64,000 bases of DNA, from positions 1 through 64,000 of the IMG/VR virus record IMGVR_UViG_3300050014_000916. One strand, written 5' to 3'. The position numbers and the translations under genes are program-made. This stretch comes from a virus. The notes under the pieces were generated by a model. The model worked only from the letters and a program-made list of their open reading frames with translations, made no database searches and was not told the DNA's origin. Positions 21,482-27,500 of this stretch are shown here, piece by piece (position 1 is the first letter of the stretch; every line of letters starts with the position of its first letter).

Positions 21482-21604
21482 TTATTCCTGTCGTATATTT
21501 AAATCGTCATATTTTTTTATTAATTTTGTAATGATTTTATCAATATACTTAAGACGTAGAGCAATTTTAGCTTCCACCTCACTAATGGTTATAATATTTT
21601 TCAT
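21482..21604 (-). CDS. Hypothetical 40-residue helical protein
   Basis: A short frame starting MKNIITISEVEAKIALRL, Ile/Lys-rich and probably one long amphipathic helix. Preceded at 51 nt by GTATTTATT, with an A/T-rich leader. No other gene fits this 300-nt gap. Function unknown. Confidence 0.45.
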   Translation of the reverse strand: MKNIITISEVEAKIALRLKYIDKIITKLIKKYDDLNIRQE

Positions 21605-21655
21605 AGTATTTTATTGTGTTAGGCTTTTTACTAAAGAACGTAGACATCTAACACT

Positions 21656-21664
21656 AATAAATAC
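21656..21664 (-). promoter_or_regulatory. GTATTTATT motif before the small gene at 21604
   Basis: 8/9 match, 51 nt upstream of the ATG, farther than usual. Confidence 0.4.
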
Positions 21665-21734
21665 AATTACTGGTGTATATAAAAGTTATATAATTACGAT
21701 AAAGATTTATACTATTCACACATTTAAACAATTG

Positions 21735-21759
21735 AAAAGGGAAGTTTAGCTTCCCTTTT
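21735..21759 (-). terminator. Intrinsic terminator of the secreted Tyr/Asn-rich protein gene
   Basis: AAAAGGGAAG pairs with CTTCCCTTTT around TAAA; 2 nt after the gene's stop codon. T-rich on both sides, so it may work in both directions. Confidence 0.75.
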
Positions 21760-21760
21760 A

Positions 21761-22807
21761 TTATCTTCTTCCACCGCCTGAACTCCTACCACCACTTGAA
21801 CTTCCACTCGATGAACTTCCACTCGATGAACTTCCACCTGAACTCCTTGAACCACTTGAAAAGTTTGAACTACCTGAACTTCTTGGTGCGGAATAGCTTG
21901 AACCACCACCGTAACTACCTGAACTTCTACGATCACTGCCACCGTTATTATTACTACGAGATTCACTGTAACTTCTTGTGGGTGCAGTATATGTACGGGT
22001 CTGCGTGCGTGATTCACTTCTGATTGGCTGAGAATAAGTACGTGGTTGAGTACTTACATCTGCTCTTCTGTTATTTGTAGAGGTATTAGCTCTACTATTG
22101 TTATATTGTGGTCTGGTATTCATTCGGGGCTGATTGTATGAAGGTCTATATGTTCTTTGGTTATCAACTACAGGTCTTCTGTTTTGTACTGAAGAAGTCT
22201 GCGTTCTATAATGTACGGGATTCATACTATTATTACGTCCACTGTTATTCCAGTTGTGTGTATAGTAATTATTGTAATTGTTGTGATTGTAATTATTAAA
22301 CCTATAATGATTATAATTTCTCCAAGGACTCCAATAATTATATCCGTAGAAACCCTGATAAAATGAATTGTAACTCCAGTAAGGATATCCCGAAAATCTC
22401 ATATCCCAATAAAAATCATATGGGTCATACATCCAATTTGAATAGTAGAAAGAATTGCCATACATCCAGTAATTAAATCCACCATGATAAAATCTACCTA
22501 TATTATATGAATAATAGTACGGGTCGTAATTATAATAGTAGTTAACCTGAATATCAGGATTCTCACTTACGAGCGTATCAACAATTACGTCAACGTCTGC
22601 TCTTTTGTGTTTCTTGATCTTTTTAGCGTCTTTACTTGGTTGATAGTATAAGTCATCATACTCAGGCTTTGCGGTTGTGATACTGGCTGTAGACTTGTTA
22701 ATTGAGTCTTCTCTGGCTTGCCAATACTTTTCATAATTGGACTTCTTCTGTGCGAACATCACTGAGGATAAGAGCGCAAGGACAAAAATAAAGAATAATT
22801 TTTTCAT
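21761..22807 (-). CDS. Secreted low-complexity Tyr/Asn- then Ser/Gly-rich protein
   Basis: Start taken at 22807 (MKKLFFIFVLALLSSVMFAQ), 16 nt after a promoter motif; an upstream ATG at 22834 lies beyond that motif. A clear signal peptide is followed by a region rich in Tyr, Trp, Phe and Asn (residues 100-200), then an Arg/Thr/Asn region and a Ser/Gly tail ending GGGRR. Similar exported proteins of unknown role occur in Bacteroidota, so this may be a host-derived gene. A role at the cell surface is inferred. Confidence 0.75.
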   Translation of the reverse strand: MKKLFFIFVLALLSSVMFAQKKSNYEKYWQAREDSINKSTASITTAKPEYDDLYYQPSKDAKKIKKHKRADVDVIVDTLVSENPDIQVNYYYNYDPYYYSYNIGRFYHGGFNYWMYGNSFYYSNWMYDPYDFYWDMRFSGYPYWSYNSFYQGFYGYNYWSPWRNYNHYRFNNYNHNNYNNYYTHNWNNSGRNNSMNPVHYRTQTSSVQNRRPVVDNQRTYRPSYNQPRMNTRPQYNNSRANTSTNNRRADVSTQPRTYSQPIRSESRTQTRTYTAPTRSYSESRSNNNGGSDRRSSGSYGGGSSYSAPRSSGSSNFSSGSRSSGGSSSSGSSSSGSSSGGRSSGGGRR

Positions 22808-22823
22808 ATATACATTTTTATTT

Positions 22824-22832
22824 AATAAATAC
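22824..22832 (-). promoter_or_regulatory. GTATTTATT motif before the secreted protein gene
   Basis: 8/9 match, 16 nt before the start at 22807. Confidence 0.55.
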
Positions 22833-22851
22833 AAGCAATATTCGTACCAAA

Positions 22852-23244
22852 CTATATTCTTTTGTACTTATTATAGGTATCAAAGAGTGATTTAATGTTT
22901 GCGCTCCCTGCTGGATTCATTGAATGTATGAGAATTTCTGCTGGTAATTCCAAATTATTATCAATACAATAATTGATGAGCCATTTAGCACAATGGTAAC
23001 CTGTCTTTTCTTCGTATAGAAGATATTCTATTTCATCAAGATTTTGATGCGTGCCGTAATGTTCATCAGCAAGATCATGATCGAATGATATAATCTCAGG
23101 AATACCGTGTTCCTTAATATAGTCTACAAAGTCATCGTAATTTCTTACGACAATCCAATCCAGATTACCATATACGTTTATGCCCAGATAATAAGCTGAA
23201 TCAATCGGGTCTCTAAAATCATCAAGATAAAGGTTGTAGCTCAT
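22852..23244 (-). CDS. Cyclic-phosphate-processing receiver-like (cREC) domain protein
   Basis: 130 residues matching the receiver-like cREC family: LYLDDFRDP (residues 5-13), RNYDDFVDYIKEHGIPEIISFDHDLADEH (acidic pocket DHDL) and ILIHSMNPAGSANI at the C-terminus with the conserved His-Ser-x-Asn. The family has been proposed, from genome contexts, to process cyclic phosphate ends in RNA repair. That fits a phage that also carries an Rnl1-like RNA ligase, although the two are not adjacent. Confidence 0.8.
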   Translation of the reverse strand: MSYNLYLDDFRDPIDSAYYLGINVYGNLDWIVVRNYDDFVDYIKEHGIPEIISFDHDLADEHYGTHQNLDEIEYLLYEEKTGYHCAKWLINYCIDNNLELPAEILIHSMNPAGSANIKSLFDTYNKYKRI

Positions 23245-23245
23245 A

Positions 23246-23455
23246 TTAAAAATGATTTTTTTTGGTGTTGTCTTTTACATTTACGGTGAATCTCGGTATG
23301 CAACCACCTTCGACTTTTTCCATTATAATAAAGGAAACGTCATATTGCCTTTGTGTTGGATTATATTTGGTGGGCGTTATCAGTACTTCAGCATTATCGC
23401 CAAGTAAATCTTCTGTACATTTTTTGAGGTATATCAACAGTTCTTCTGCTTCCAT
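23246..23455 (-). CDS. Hypothetical protein, 69 residues
   Basis: Starts MEAEELLIYLKKCTEDLLG; alpha then beta, no known motif. Stop lies 1 nt before the cREC gene start, so the two are co-translated. Confidence 0.6.
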   Translation of the reverse strand: MEAEELLIYLKKCTEDLLGDNAEVLITPTKYNPTQRQYDVSFIIMEKVEGGCIPRFTVNVKDNTKKNHF

Positions 23456-23476
23456 ATTGTTTTTATTTAAAATTAG

Positions 23477-23550
23477 TTGTCCCTGTAGGACTCGAACCTA
23501 CACTCGCCTGAATCAAAATCAGATGTGTTAACCAATTACACCAAGGGACA
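23477..23550 (-). tRNA. tRNA-Gln (TTG)
   Basis: Acceptor TGTCCCT/AGGGACA, T8, anticodon arm TCTGA-TTTTGAT-TCAGG giving TTG, T arm GTAGG-TTCGAGT-CCTAC. Confidence 0.9.
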
Positions 23551-23555
23551 ATAGA

Positions 23556-23768
23556 TCATAAAACTACTCCGTAAATATCCACGCTACAGACCTTTTTATC
23601 TGTTAAAAGAACAATTGCACGTTCATTTACTTTAAAGGTTTTGCATTGATCAAGCAATATAAAGTCACCAACACATGGAATAACATCAGATTCAAATTCA
23701 AACAAAAAACTTACATCAGTAGAGTAATCCATTTCTGTTATTTTTGAAAAAACTTTAATTTTTGTCAT
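23556..23768 (-). CDS. Hypothetical protein, 70 residues
   Basis: Mostly beta (FLFEFESDVIPCVGDFILL), no recognised family. It ends 5 nt before tRNA-Gln (TTG) and is followed by it on the same strand. Confidence 0.6.
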   Translation of the reverse strand: MTKIKVFSKITEMDYSTDVSFLFEFESDVIPCVGDFILLDQCKTFKVNERAIVLLTDKKVCSVDIYGVVL

Positions 23769-23782
23769 AATATATTTTTTAA

Positions 23783-24544
23783 TTAAAAGCTATCTTCAAG
23801 TTTCATTAAAAGTTTTTGCATATCTGCTTTATAAAAACCTGCACAATTAATGCAACCACATTCAACAATTTTATAACCATTCTCAGTTAATGCCAAATCC
23901 ATTACAAAAGCATCATTCAATTGAAATATATCAATCATCTTATAACAAAACTTATAAGCTGCTTTGTCAATGTCGTCACTAAGTATCAATCTGTTTCCAA
24001 GCCTATACTGACTTGCTGTGACGATTTCGCCTTTGACAATCCAGAACCTGATTTCCTGTTGAATCTTTTTAACTGTTGATATTTGAATTTCAGTGTCGAT
24101 ATCCAGTAATGTACTGTGACCGTTAGTTAGTGAATATGCAACAAAGTCTCGCCATTCCTGCATGTCAAAAACCCTACCTGTAAATACCTTAGTATCTTTA
24201 GTTGGGCGTGCAAAGAACAACTCTTTGCTGAAGAAATCATCACCGAATTTCTGTATACGTGAATCGTAGTTCAATAGATTTTCTTTATAATAATCTCTGT
24301 AAACCAAATAGTCATGATTGGCATTCATTTGAGAACCGGGTCGCCAGCCTCTTTTCACTGACAGCCTTGCCATTTTCAATGAGCCGAAAGGAAATACATC
24401 TTTTCTTTTGGTTTGTACTCTGAATGAATTAATAAATGCTTTAACCTTGACAATCTCGTAAGGTAGAAATAGTTTGTCCAATGCCAACACTAAGTTGTCA
24501 TAATTTGCTTCGTTAAATACATTTTCTTGAACTACGTAATACAT
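23783..24544 (-). CDS. ATP-grasp domain protein (R2K-type)
   Basis: Start taken at 24544 (MYYVVQENVFNEANYDNL), next to a Bacteroidota-type promoter. Features of small ATP-grasp enzymes: the N-terminal YVVQENVF, a central FFARPTKDTKVFTGRVF strand-loop with conserved Arg/Lys, and the C-terminal AFVMDLALTENGYKIVECGCIN (magnesium-binding D..ExxN-like). ATP-grasp enzymes form C-N bonds through acylphosphates; R2K members are thought to modify peptides or proteins. Substrate unknown. Confidence 0.7.
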   Translation of the reverse strand: MYYVVQENVFNEANYDNLVLALDKLFLPYEIVKVKAFINSFRVQTKRKDVFPFGSLKMARLSVKRGWRPGSQMNANHDYLVYRDYYKENLLNYDSRIQKFGDDFFSKELFFARPTKDTKVFTGRVFDMQEWRDFVAYSLTNGHSTLLDIDTEIQISTVKKIQQEIRFWIVKGEIVTASQYRLGNRLILSDDIDKAAYKFCYKMIDIFQLNDAFVMDLALTENGYKIVECGCINCAGFYKADMQKLLMKLEDSF

Positions 24545-24548
24545 TTTG

Positions 24549-24578
24549 CAAAGATAGTAATAAAAACAATAAGTCAAA
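24549..24578 (-). promoter_or_regulatory. Bacteroidota-type promoter of the ATP-grasp gene
   Basis: TTTG and TATCTTTG with an 18-nt spacer; the -7 box lies 4 nt from the ATG, implying a very short or absent leader. Confidence 0.55.
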
Positions 24579-24598
24579 GAACTTTTTATTTTTTGTTG

Positions 24599-24670
24599 TT
24601 CCCCCCACAGGGGTCGAACCTGTAGTCATCGGGGTCAAAGTCCGATATGTTACCATTACACCAGAGGGGA
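24599..24670 (-). tRNA. tRNA-Gln (TTG), second copy
   Basis: Acceptor TCCCCTC/GGGGGGA, anticodon arm ATCGG around CTTTGAC giving TTG, T arm ACAGG-TTCGACC-CCTGT. Directly follows an HNH gene (3 nt). Confidence 0.85.
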
Positions 24671-24673
24671 ATA

Positions 24674-25192
24674 TTATACCTGTTCGGGTATATTTTTTTT
24701 AATATAATACTTAATCCATTTTCGTATAGCATTATCTGAAACACCATATATTTTACCAGTACCAGAATATCCATATTCTTTTATGTTTTGCTGTAATTGT
24801 TCATATGACGGACGTTGCGATTTACGGCTATTTAAACTAATACACGTTAAACACGATTTTGCTCTTCTTCCAATTATATTGCCACATTGACAATATTTAT
24901 GTGTTTTTATTTTTTTATGTTTTACATTTTTACCTGAAAAAGTAGATAGTGTTGCGTTACAATTAGGACAAACGATTTGTAGGTTTTCAATTCTATTATC
25001 GGTTTTAATACCATTTATGTGGTCGAGAATTAAACTCATGTATTTACCACGCCAAGTTTCATTTTGTCCACACAATTCACATATTGGTTGTTTTAAATTT
25101 TCTTTATATAGTCTTCTTTTTAAACTATTTGTGGATTTATATTTTGAGTTTTCAACTAAAATTAATTCTGTGCGTATCTTAAGTGTTGTCAT
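24674..25192 (-). CDS. HNH homing endonuclease between two tRNA-Gln genes
   Basis: Central HNH: CELCGQNETWRGKYMSLILDHI, NGIKTDNRIENLQIVCPNCNATLSTF. A second zinc ribbon (CQCGNIIGRRAKSCLTC) and a C-terminal helix-turn-helix (GKIYGVSDNAIRKWIKYY) follow. Its stop is 3 nt from the 5' end of tRNA-Gln (TTG), and its start is 18 nt after tRNA-Gln (CTG), so it sits in an otherwise continuous tRNA array. Confidence 0.9.
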   Translation of the reverse strand: MTTLKIRTELILVENSKYKSTNSLKRRLYKENLKQPICELCGQNETWRGKYMSLILDHINGIKTDNRIENLQIVCPNCNATLSTFSGKNVKHKKIKTHKYCQCGNIIGRRAKSCLTCISLNSRKSQRPSYEQLQQNIKEYGYSGTGKIYGVSDNAIRKWIKYYIKKNIPEQV

Positions 25193-25210
25193 TTATGTTT
25201 TAATATTTGG

Positions 25211-25285
25211 TTGCCCAACTAAGGCTCGAACTTAGAAATCTTCAGATTCAGAGTCTGACGTGTTAGCCAATTGCGCCATGTGGCA
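25211..25285 (-). tRNA. tRNA-Gln (CTG)
   Basis: Anticodon arm TCAGA-CTCTGAA-TCTGA gives CTG; T arm CTAAG-TTCGAGC-CTTAG. The acceptor has two mismatches. Confidence 0.82.
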
Positions 25286-25323
25286 ATGTTTTTGCTGTAC
25301 ATTAAGTAATAAACTAAATTTAG

Positions 25324-25397
25324 GGTGAAAGGTGAGTTTCGATCTCACTACCTCTTGGTTCACAGCCAAGCACTCTCCCGATTGAGCTACAGTCACC
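25324..25397 (-). tRNA. tRNA-His (GTG)
   Basis: Anticodon arm CTTGG-CTGTGAA-CCAAG gives GTG. An extra 5' G pairs with C73, the histidine identity element. Two acceptor mismatches. Confidence 0.88.
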
Positions 25398-25400
25398 ATG

Positions 25401-25479
25401 TGGTCGAGATGGTGCGATTCGAACGCACGAGTTCTTCTGCTCCCAAAGCAGACGGGGTGACCAACTCCCCAACATCTCG
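25401..25479 (-). tRNA. tRNA-Pro (TGG) with encoded CCA
   Basis: Acceptor CGAGATG/CATCTCG followed by A-CCA, the only clear encoded CCA end I see in the window. Anticodon arm TCTGC-TTTGGGA-GCAGA gives TGG; T loop TTCGAAT. Confidence 0.9.
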
Positions 25480-25482
25480 AAA

Positions 25483-26046
25483 TTATTTCTTTTGAAAATT
25501 TTTTATGTATTCATCTATTTTTAATTTAATAAGATATCTGAATTTACTATGCCAATATTGATGATGTGTCGGACACAATGGAATTAAATTTTCTGGACTA
25601 TTATTTTTCTTATTTCCATCATAATGATGAACTTCTATAATATTTTTTTCATCACAACAAACACATTTCTTTTCGTGATAACGAAAACAAATTGTTCTAT
25701 ATTTTACTTCCGCATTCAAATCATTATCGTTTTTATAATTTGGATTTGCTTTCCCTGATCTGAAATATGTGTTTGCACATGCATGTGAACATACTGTTTT
25801 TTCTCTTGGATGTCCAGATTTCGTTTCAAATTCATTATCACATATGGGGCAAACCTTTTTTATAATTAAATATTTTCGTCTTTTGGTTTTTCCTCTATTA
25901 AAATGTGTTACATTAAGATTGAAATTTTTTATTAATTCATTTACTTTTCGTAAACCTGAACCATTTATTTGAAAACCTAATTCACGACAAACATCGCTCT
26001 TACTATCGCATTTTGTGATAATATTTTTAATTTTATTAATATTCAT
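25483..26046 (-). CDS. HNH homing endonuclease abutting tRNA-Pro
   Basis: N-terminal helix-turn-helix-like segment (CDSKSDVCRELGFQINGSGLRKV), a treble-clef finger (CPICDNEFETKSG...CSHAC) and a C-terminal HNH (CVCCDEKNIIEVHHY, NNSPENLIPLCPTHHQYWH). Its stop is 3 nt before the 5' end of tRNA-Pro (TGG). Own promoter motif 13 nt upstream. Confidence 0.9.
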   Translation of the reverse strand: MNINKIKNIITKCDSKSDVCRELGFQINGSGLRKVNELIKNFNLNVTHFNRGKTKRRKYLIIKKVCPICDNEFETKSGHPREKTVCSHACANTYFRSGKANPNYKNDNDLNAEVKYRTICFRYHEKKCVCCDEKNIIEVHHYDGNKKNNSPENLIPLCPTHHQYWHSKFRYLIKLKIDEYIKNFQKK

Positions 26047-26059
26047 AAATTTATTTTAT

Positions 26060-26068
26060 TATAAATAC
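26060..26068 (-). promoter_or_regulatory. GTATTTATA motif before the HNH gene at 26046
   Basis: Perfect copy, 13 nt before the start. Confidence 0.6.
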
Positions 26069-26138
26069 TAATAAAAAGTCGAAAAACGATGATTTGAATA
26101 AATTTCAATACATCGTTACTCGATAATTTTACAATATT

Positions 26139-26147
26139 TCAAAGAAC
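26139..26147 (-). promoter_or_regulatory. Additional GTTCTTTGA (boxA-like) element
   Basis: Lies between tRNA-His and the HNH gene; without the HNH insertion it would precede tRNA-Pro (25401). No -7 box follows at promoter spacing, so it is not a -33 element. Confidence 0.3.
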
Positions 26148-26190
26148 TATATCCCGTAATTACGTGATAAACGCTTTTATCACGCTTTTT

Positions 26191-26266
26191 GGTGTTAGAG
26201 GGGAATCGAACCCCCAAACCCGTGATTCACAGTCACGTGAAGAATACCAACATCTACAACTAACAC
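26191..26266 (-). tRNA. tRNA-His (GTG), second copy
   Basis: Acceptor GTGTTAG/CTAACAC with C73; anticodon arm CGTGA-CTGTGAA-TCACG gives GTG; T loop TTCGATT. The base at -1 is T in the DNA, so the G-1 would have to be added after transcription. Confidence 0.85.
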
Positions 26267-26268
26267 AG

Positions 26269-26344
26269 TCGAGTAGGCAGGACTCGAACCTGCGAGTTCT
26301 CCTGAATCCAGATCAGGCGGGGTAGCCAACTCCCCAACTACTCG
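26269..26344 (-). tRNA. tRNA-Pro (TGG), second copy
   Basis: Acceptor CGAGTAG/CTACTCG; anticodon arm CCTGA-TCTGGAT-TCAGG gives TGG with C instead of T at position 33; T arm GCAGG-TTCGAGT-CCTGC. Confidence 0.8.
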
Positions 26345-26353
26345 AAAAATATG

Positions 26354-26448
26354 TCAGGGTGGTGGGGTTCGAACCCACGCACGACAACACCTTTGTGCCG
26401 TGACTGGTTTCCAAGACCAGCAGCTTCAACCAACTCGCTCACACCCTG
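26354..26448 (-). tRNA. Class II (serine-type) tRNA with a proline TGG anticodon
   Basis: 95 nt: acceptor CAGGGTG/CACCCTG, a Ser-like D arm (GCGAGTTGGTTGAAG), a long variable arm, and T arm GTGGG-TTCGAAC-CCCAC. The anticodon stem CTGGT/ACCAG is perfect and fixes the 7-nt loop as CTTGGAA, which reads TGG. A serine TGA anticodon would need only one base change. Confidence 0.75.
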
Positions 26449-26454
26449 AATACA

Positions 26455-26463
26455 TCAAAGAAC
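26455..26463 (-). promoter_or_regulatory. boxA-like element before the Pro/His/Gln tRNA array
   Basis: GTTCTTTGA, 6 nt before the first tRNA and just after the leader terminator. Confidence 0.4.
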
Positions 26464-26472
26464 TAAAATGAA

Positions 26473-26500
26473 AAAACCCCATTCGATATGAATGGGGTTC
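26473..26500 (-). terminator. Attenuator-type terminator between leader ORF and Pro/His/Gln tRNA array
   Basis: AACCCCATTC pairs with GAATGGGGTT around a 5-nt loop, followed by TTTTC. CCCCATTC of the 5' arm is fully complementary to GAATGGGG inside the leader ORF (26548-26555). Confidence 0.85.
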
Positions 26501-26534
26501 TTCTGTTTAACCTAAAACTTTTTCAATGAAAAAA

Positions 26535-26603
26535 TTAAGCATAGAATCCCCATTCCAGTGTTTGTGGATGCTGTTGGGGGTTTATGTTCATTAAATTTTT
26601 CAT
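26535..26603 (-). CDS. Pro/Gln/His leader peptide (22 codons)
   Basis: Begins MKNL after GTAAGACG. Residues 8-14 read NPQQHPQ, coded CCC CAA CAG CAT CCA CAA after the Asn. The downstream array is made of Pro (TGG), His (GTG) and Gln (CTG, TTG) tRNAs. Codons 17-19 (GAA TGG GGA) give the strand that pairs with the terminator 5' arm; the Asn-Pro-Gln codons (CCCCCA) can pair with the same strand (TGGGG), giving a full 1:2, 2:3, 3:4 set as in amino-acid operon attenuators. The peptide itself has no recognisable function. Confidence 0.75.
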   Translation of the reverse strand: MKNLMNINPQQHPQTLEWGFYA

Positions 26604-26637
26604 CGTCTTACAAATAACATTTATTAAAAACTCTTCG

Positions 26638-26668
26638 CAAAGATATACATTAAAATCATAAATACAAA
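26638..26668 (-). promoter_or_regulatory. Bacteroidota-type promoter of the Pro/His/Gln leader-tRNA operon
   Basis: TTTG and TATCTTTG with a 19-nt spacer; GTATTTATG overlaps the -33 box (26657-26665). The leader ATG is 34 nt beyond the -7 box. Confidence 0.65.
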
Positions 26669-26694
26669 CTTTTTTCAAAAAAAATTAAATTATT

Positions 26695-27327
26695 TTATTT
26701 ATATCCTAATTGCCTCAATATATTTTCAACATCAATTCTGATTTGAGATATGCTGATTTGAGATGTCTGTGGATTATAACCCAAGTAAGAGAACCAGCTT
26801 TTAAATGCAGGTGCAAACTTCTCAGGAGTATTTACCAGTTTTAATATAGGTGCAATTGTCTTATAGGTAGTATCAGCATATTGTGGTTGTTGTGTTACGT
26901 TTTGCTGTTGCTGTTGTTGCTGCTGTGTATTTGCTGGTGCTGCTGCATTAGCTGCTCCCGCAGGTGCTACTGGTGCTGCAATTTCAGTTATGCCTGATTG
27001 CTGCTGATCAAGTCGTGTTAATCTATTGTTTATATAATCATTTTTAATTCCAGCATTATCCAAGAATTCTTTTTTTGCTGCTGTCATATCGCTTGAGCCA
27101 AAACCCTCACCTTCGCTCCAATCAGAAAAACTATCGACAGTTTCTTCTGCTGCTTGATCAAATAACTGCCTGTTACCATTATATTCTTCTTGCGATATAA
27201 GTCCTGTGCGTATTGCACTCATGATTAAATGTTCTGTACTGAATGGTGCGTCTTCATTTAATTTGTTCTTAAAGTCTGGGTTAACTTTTCCCATTACTTC
27301 AAATAATCTTTGCTTTTTGTCTGACAT
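26695..27327 (-). CDS. RLFEVM-tagged protein with Gln-rich linker
   Basis: Start taken at 27327 (MSDKKQRLFEVMGKVNPDF), 14 nt after a perfect promoter motif; the longer frame to 27375 would read through that motif. After the tag comes an acidic helical domain, an Ala/Pro stretch, a run of eight Gln (around residue 135) and a C-terminal helical domain (TIAPILKLVNTPEKFAPAFK). No known family. Possibly an internal head or structural protein because of the tag. Confidence 0.7.
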   Translation of the reverse strand: MSDKKQRLFEVMGKVNPDFKNKLNEDAPFSTEHLIMSAIRTGLISQEEYNGNRQLFDQAAEETVDSFSDWSEGEGFGSSDMTAAKKEFLDNAGIKNDYINNRLTRLDQQQSGITEIAAPVAPAGAANAAAPANTQQQQQQQQNVTQQPQYADTTYKTIAPILKLVNTPEKFAPAFKSWFSYLGYNPQTSQISISQIRIDVENILRQLGYK

Positions 27328-27341
27328 GTTGATCAATTTTC

Positions 27342-27350
27342 TATAAATAC
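27342..27350 (-). promoter_or_regulatory. GTATTTATA motif that sets the start at 27327
   Basis: Perfect copy, 14 nt upstream of the chosen ATG. Confidence 0.6.
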
Positions 27351-27476
27351 TATTATCTGAGGCAAAAAAAATCAATATAATTATATATAAAAGAACGTCT
27401 TTGAATTTATTATTAAATTATCTTTGTTTTCAATCAAAATAATTATACTTTTGTTCAACTTTTTAGAAAAATCTTT

Positions 27477-27485
27477 ATATTTATA
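27477..27485 (+). promoter_or_regulatory. ATATTTATA motif before kamA
   Basis: 8/9 match, 15 nt before the start at 27501. Confidence 0.5.
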
Positions 27486-27500
27486 CGAAATCAATTAACA

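Noticed and set aside
24574-24582. A further boxA-like GTTCTTTGA before the ATP-grasp gene
   Set aside because: Here TTTG is followed by TATCTTTG at 18 nt, so it is better explained as the -33 box of a promoter.
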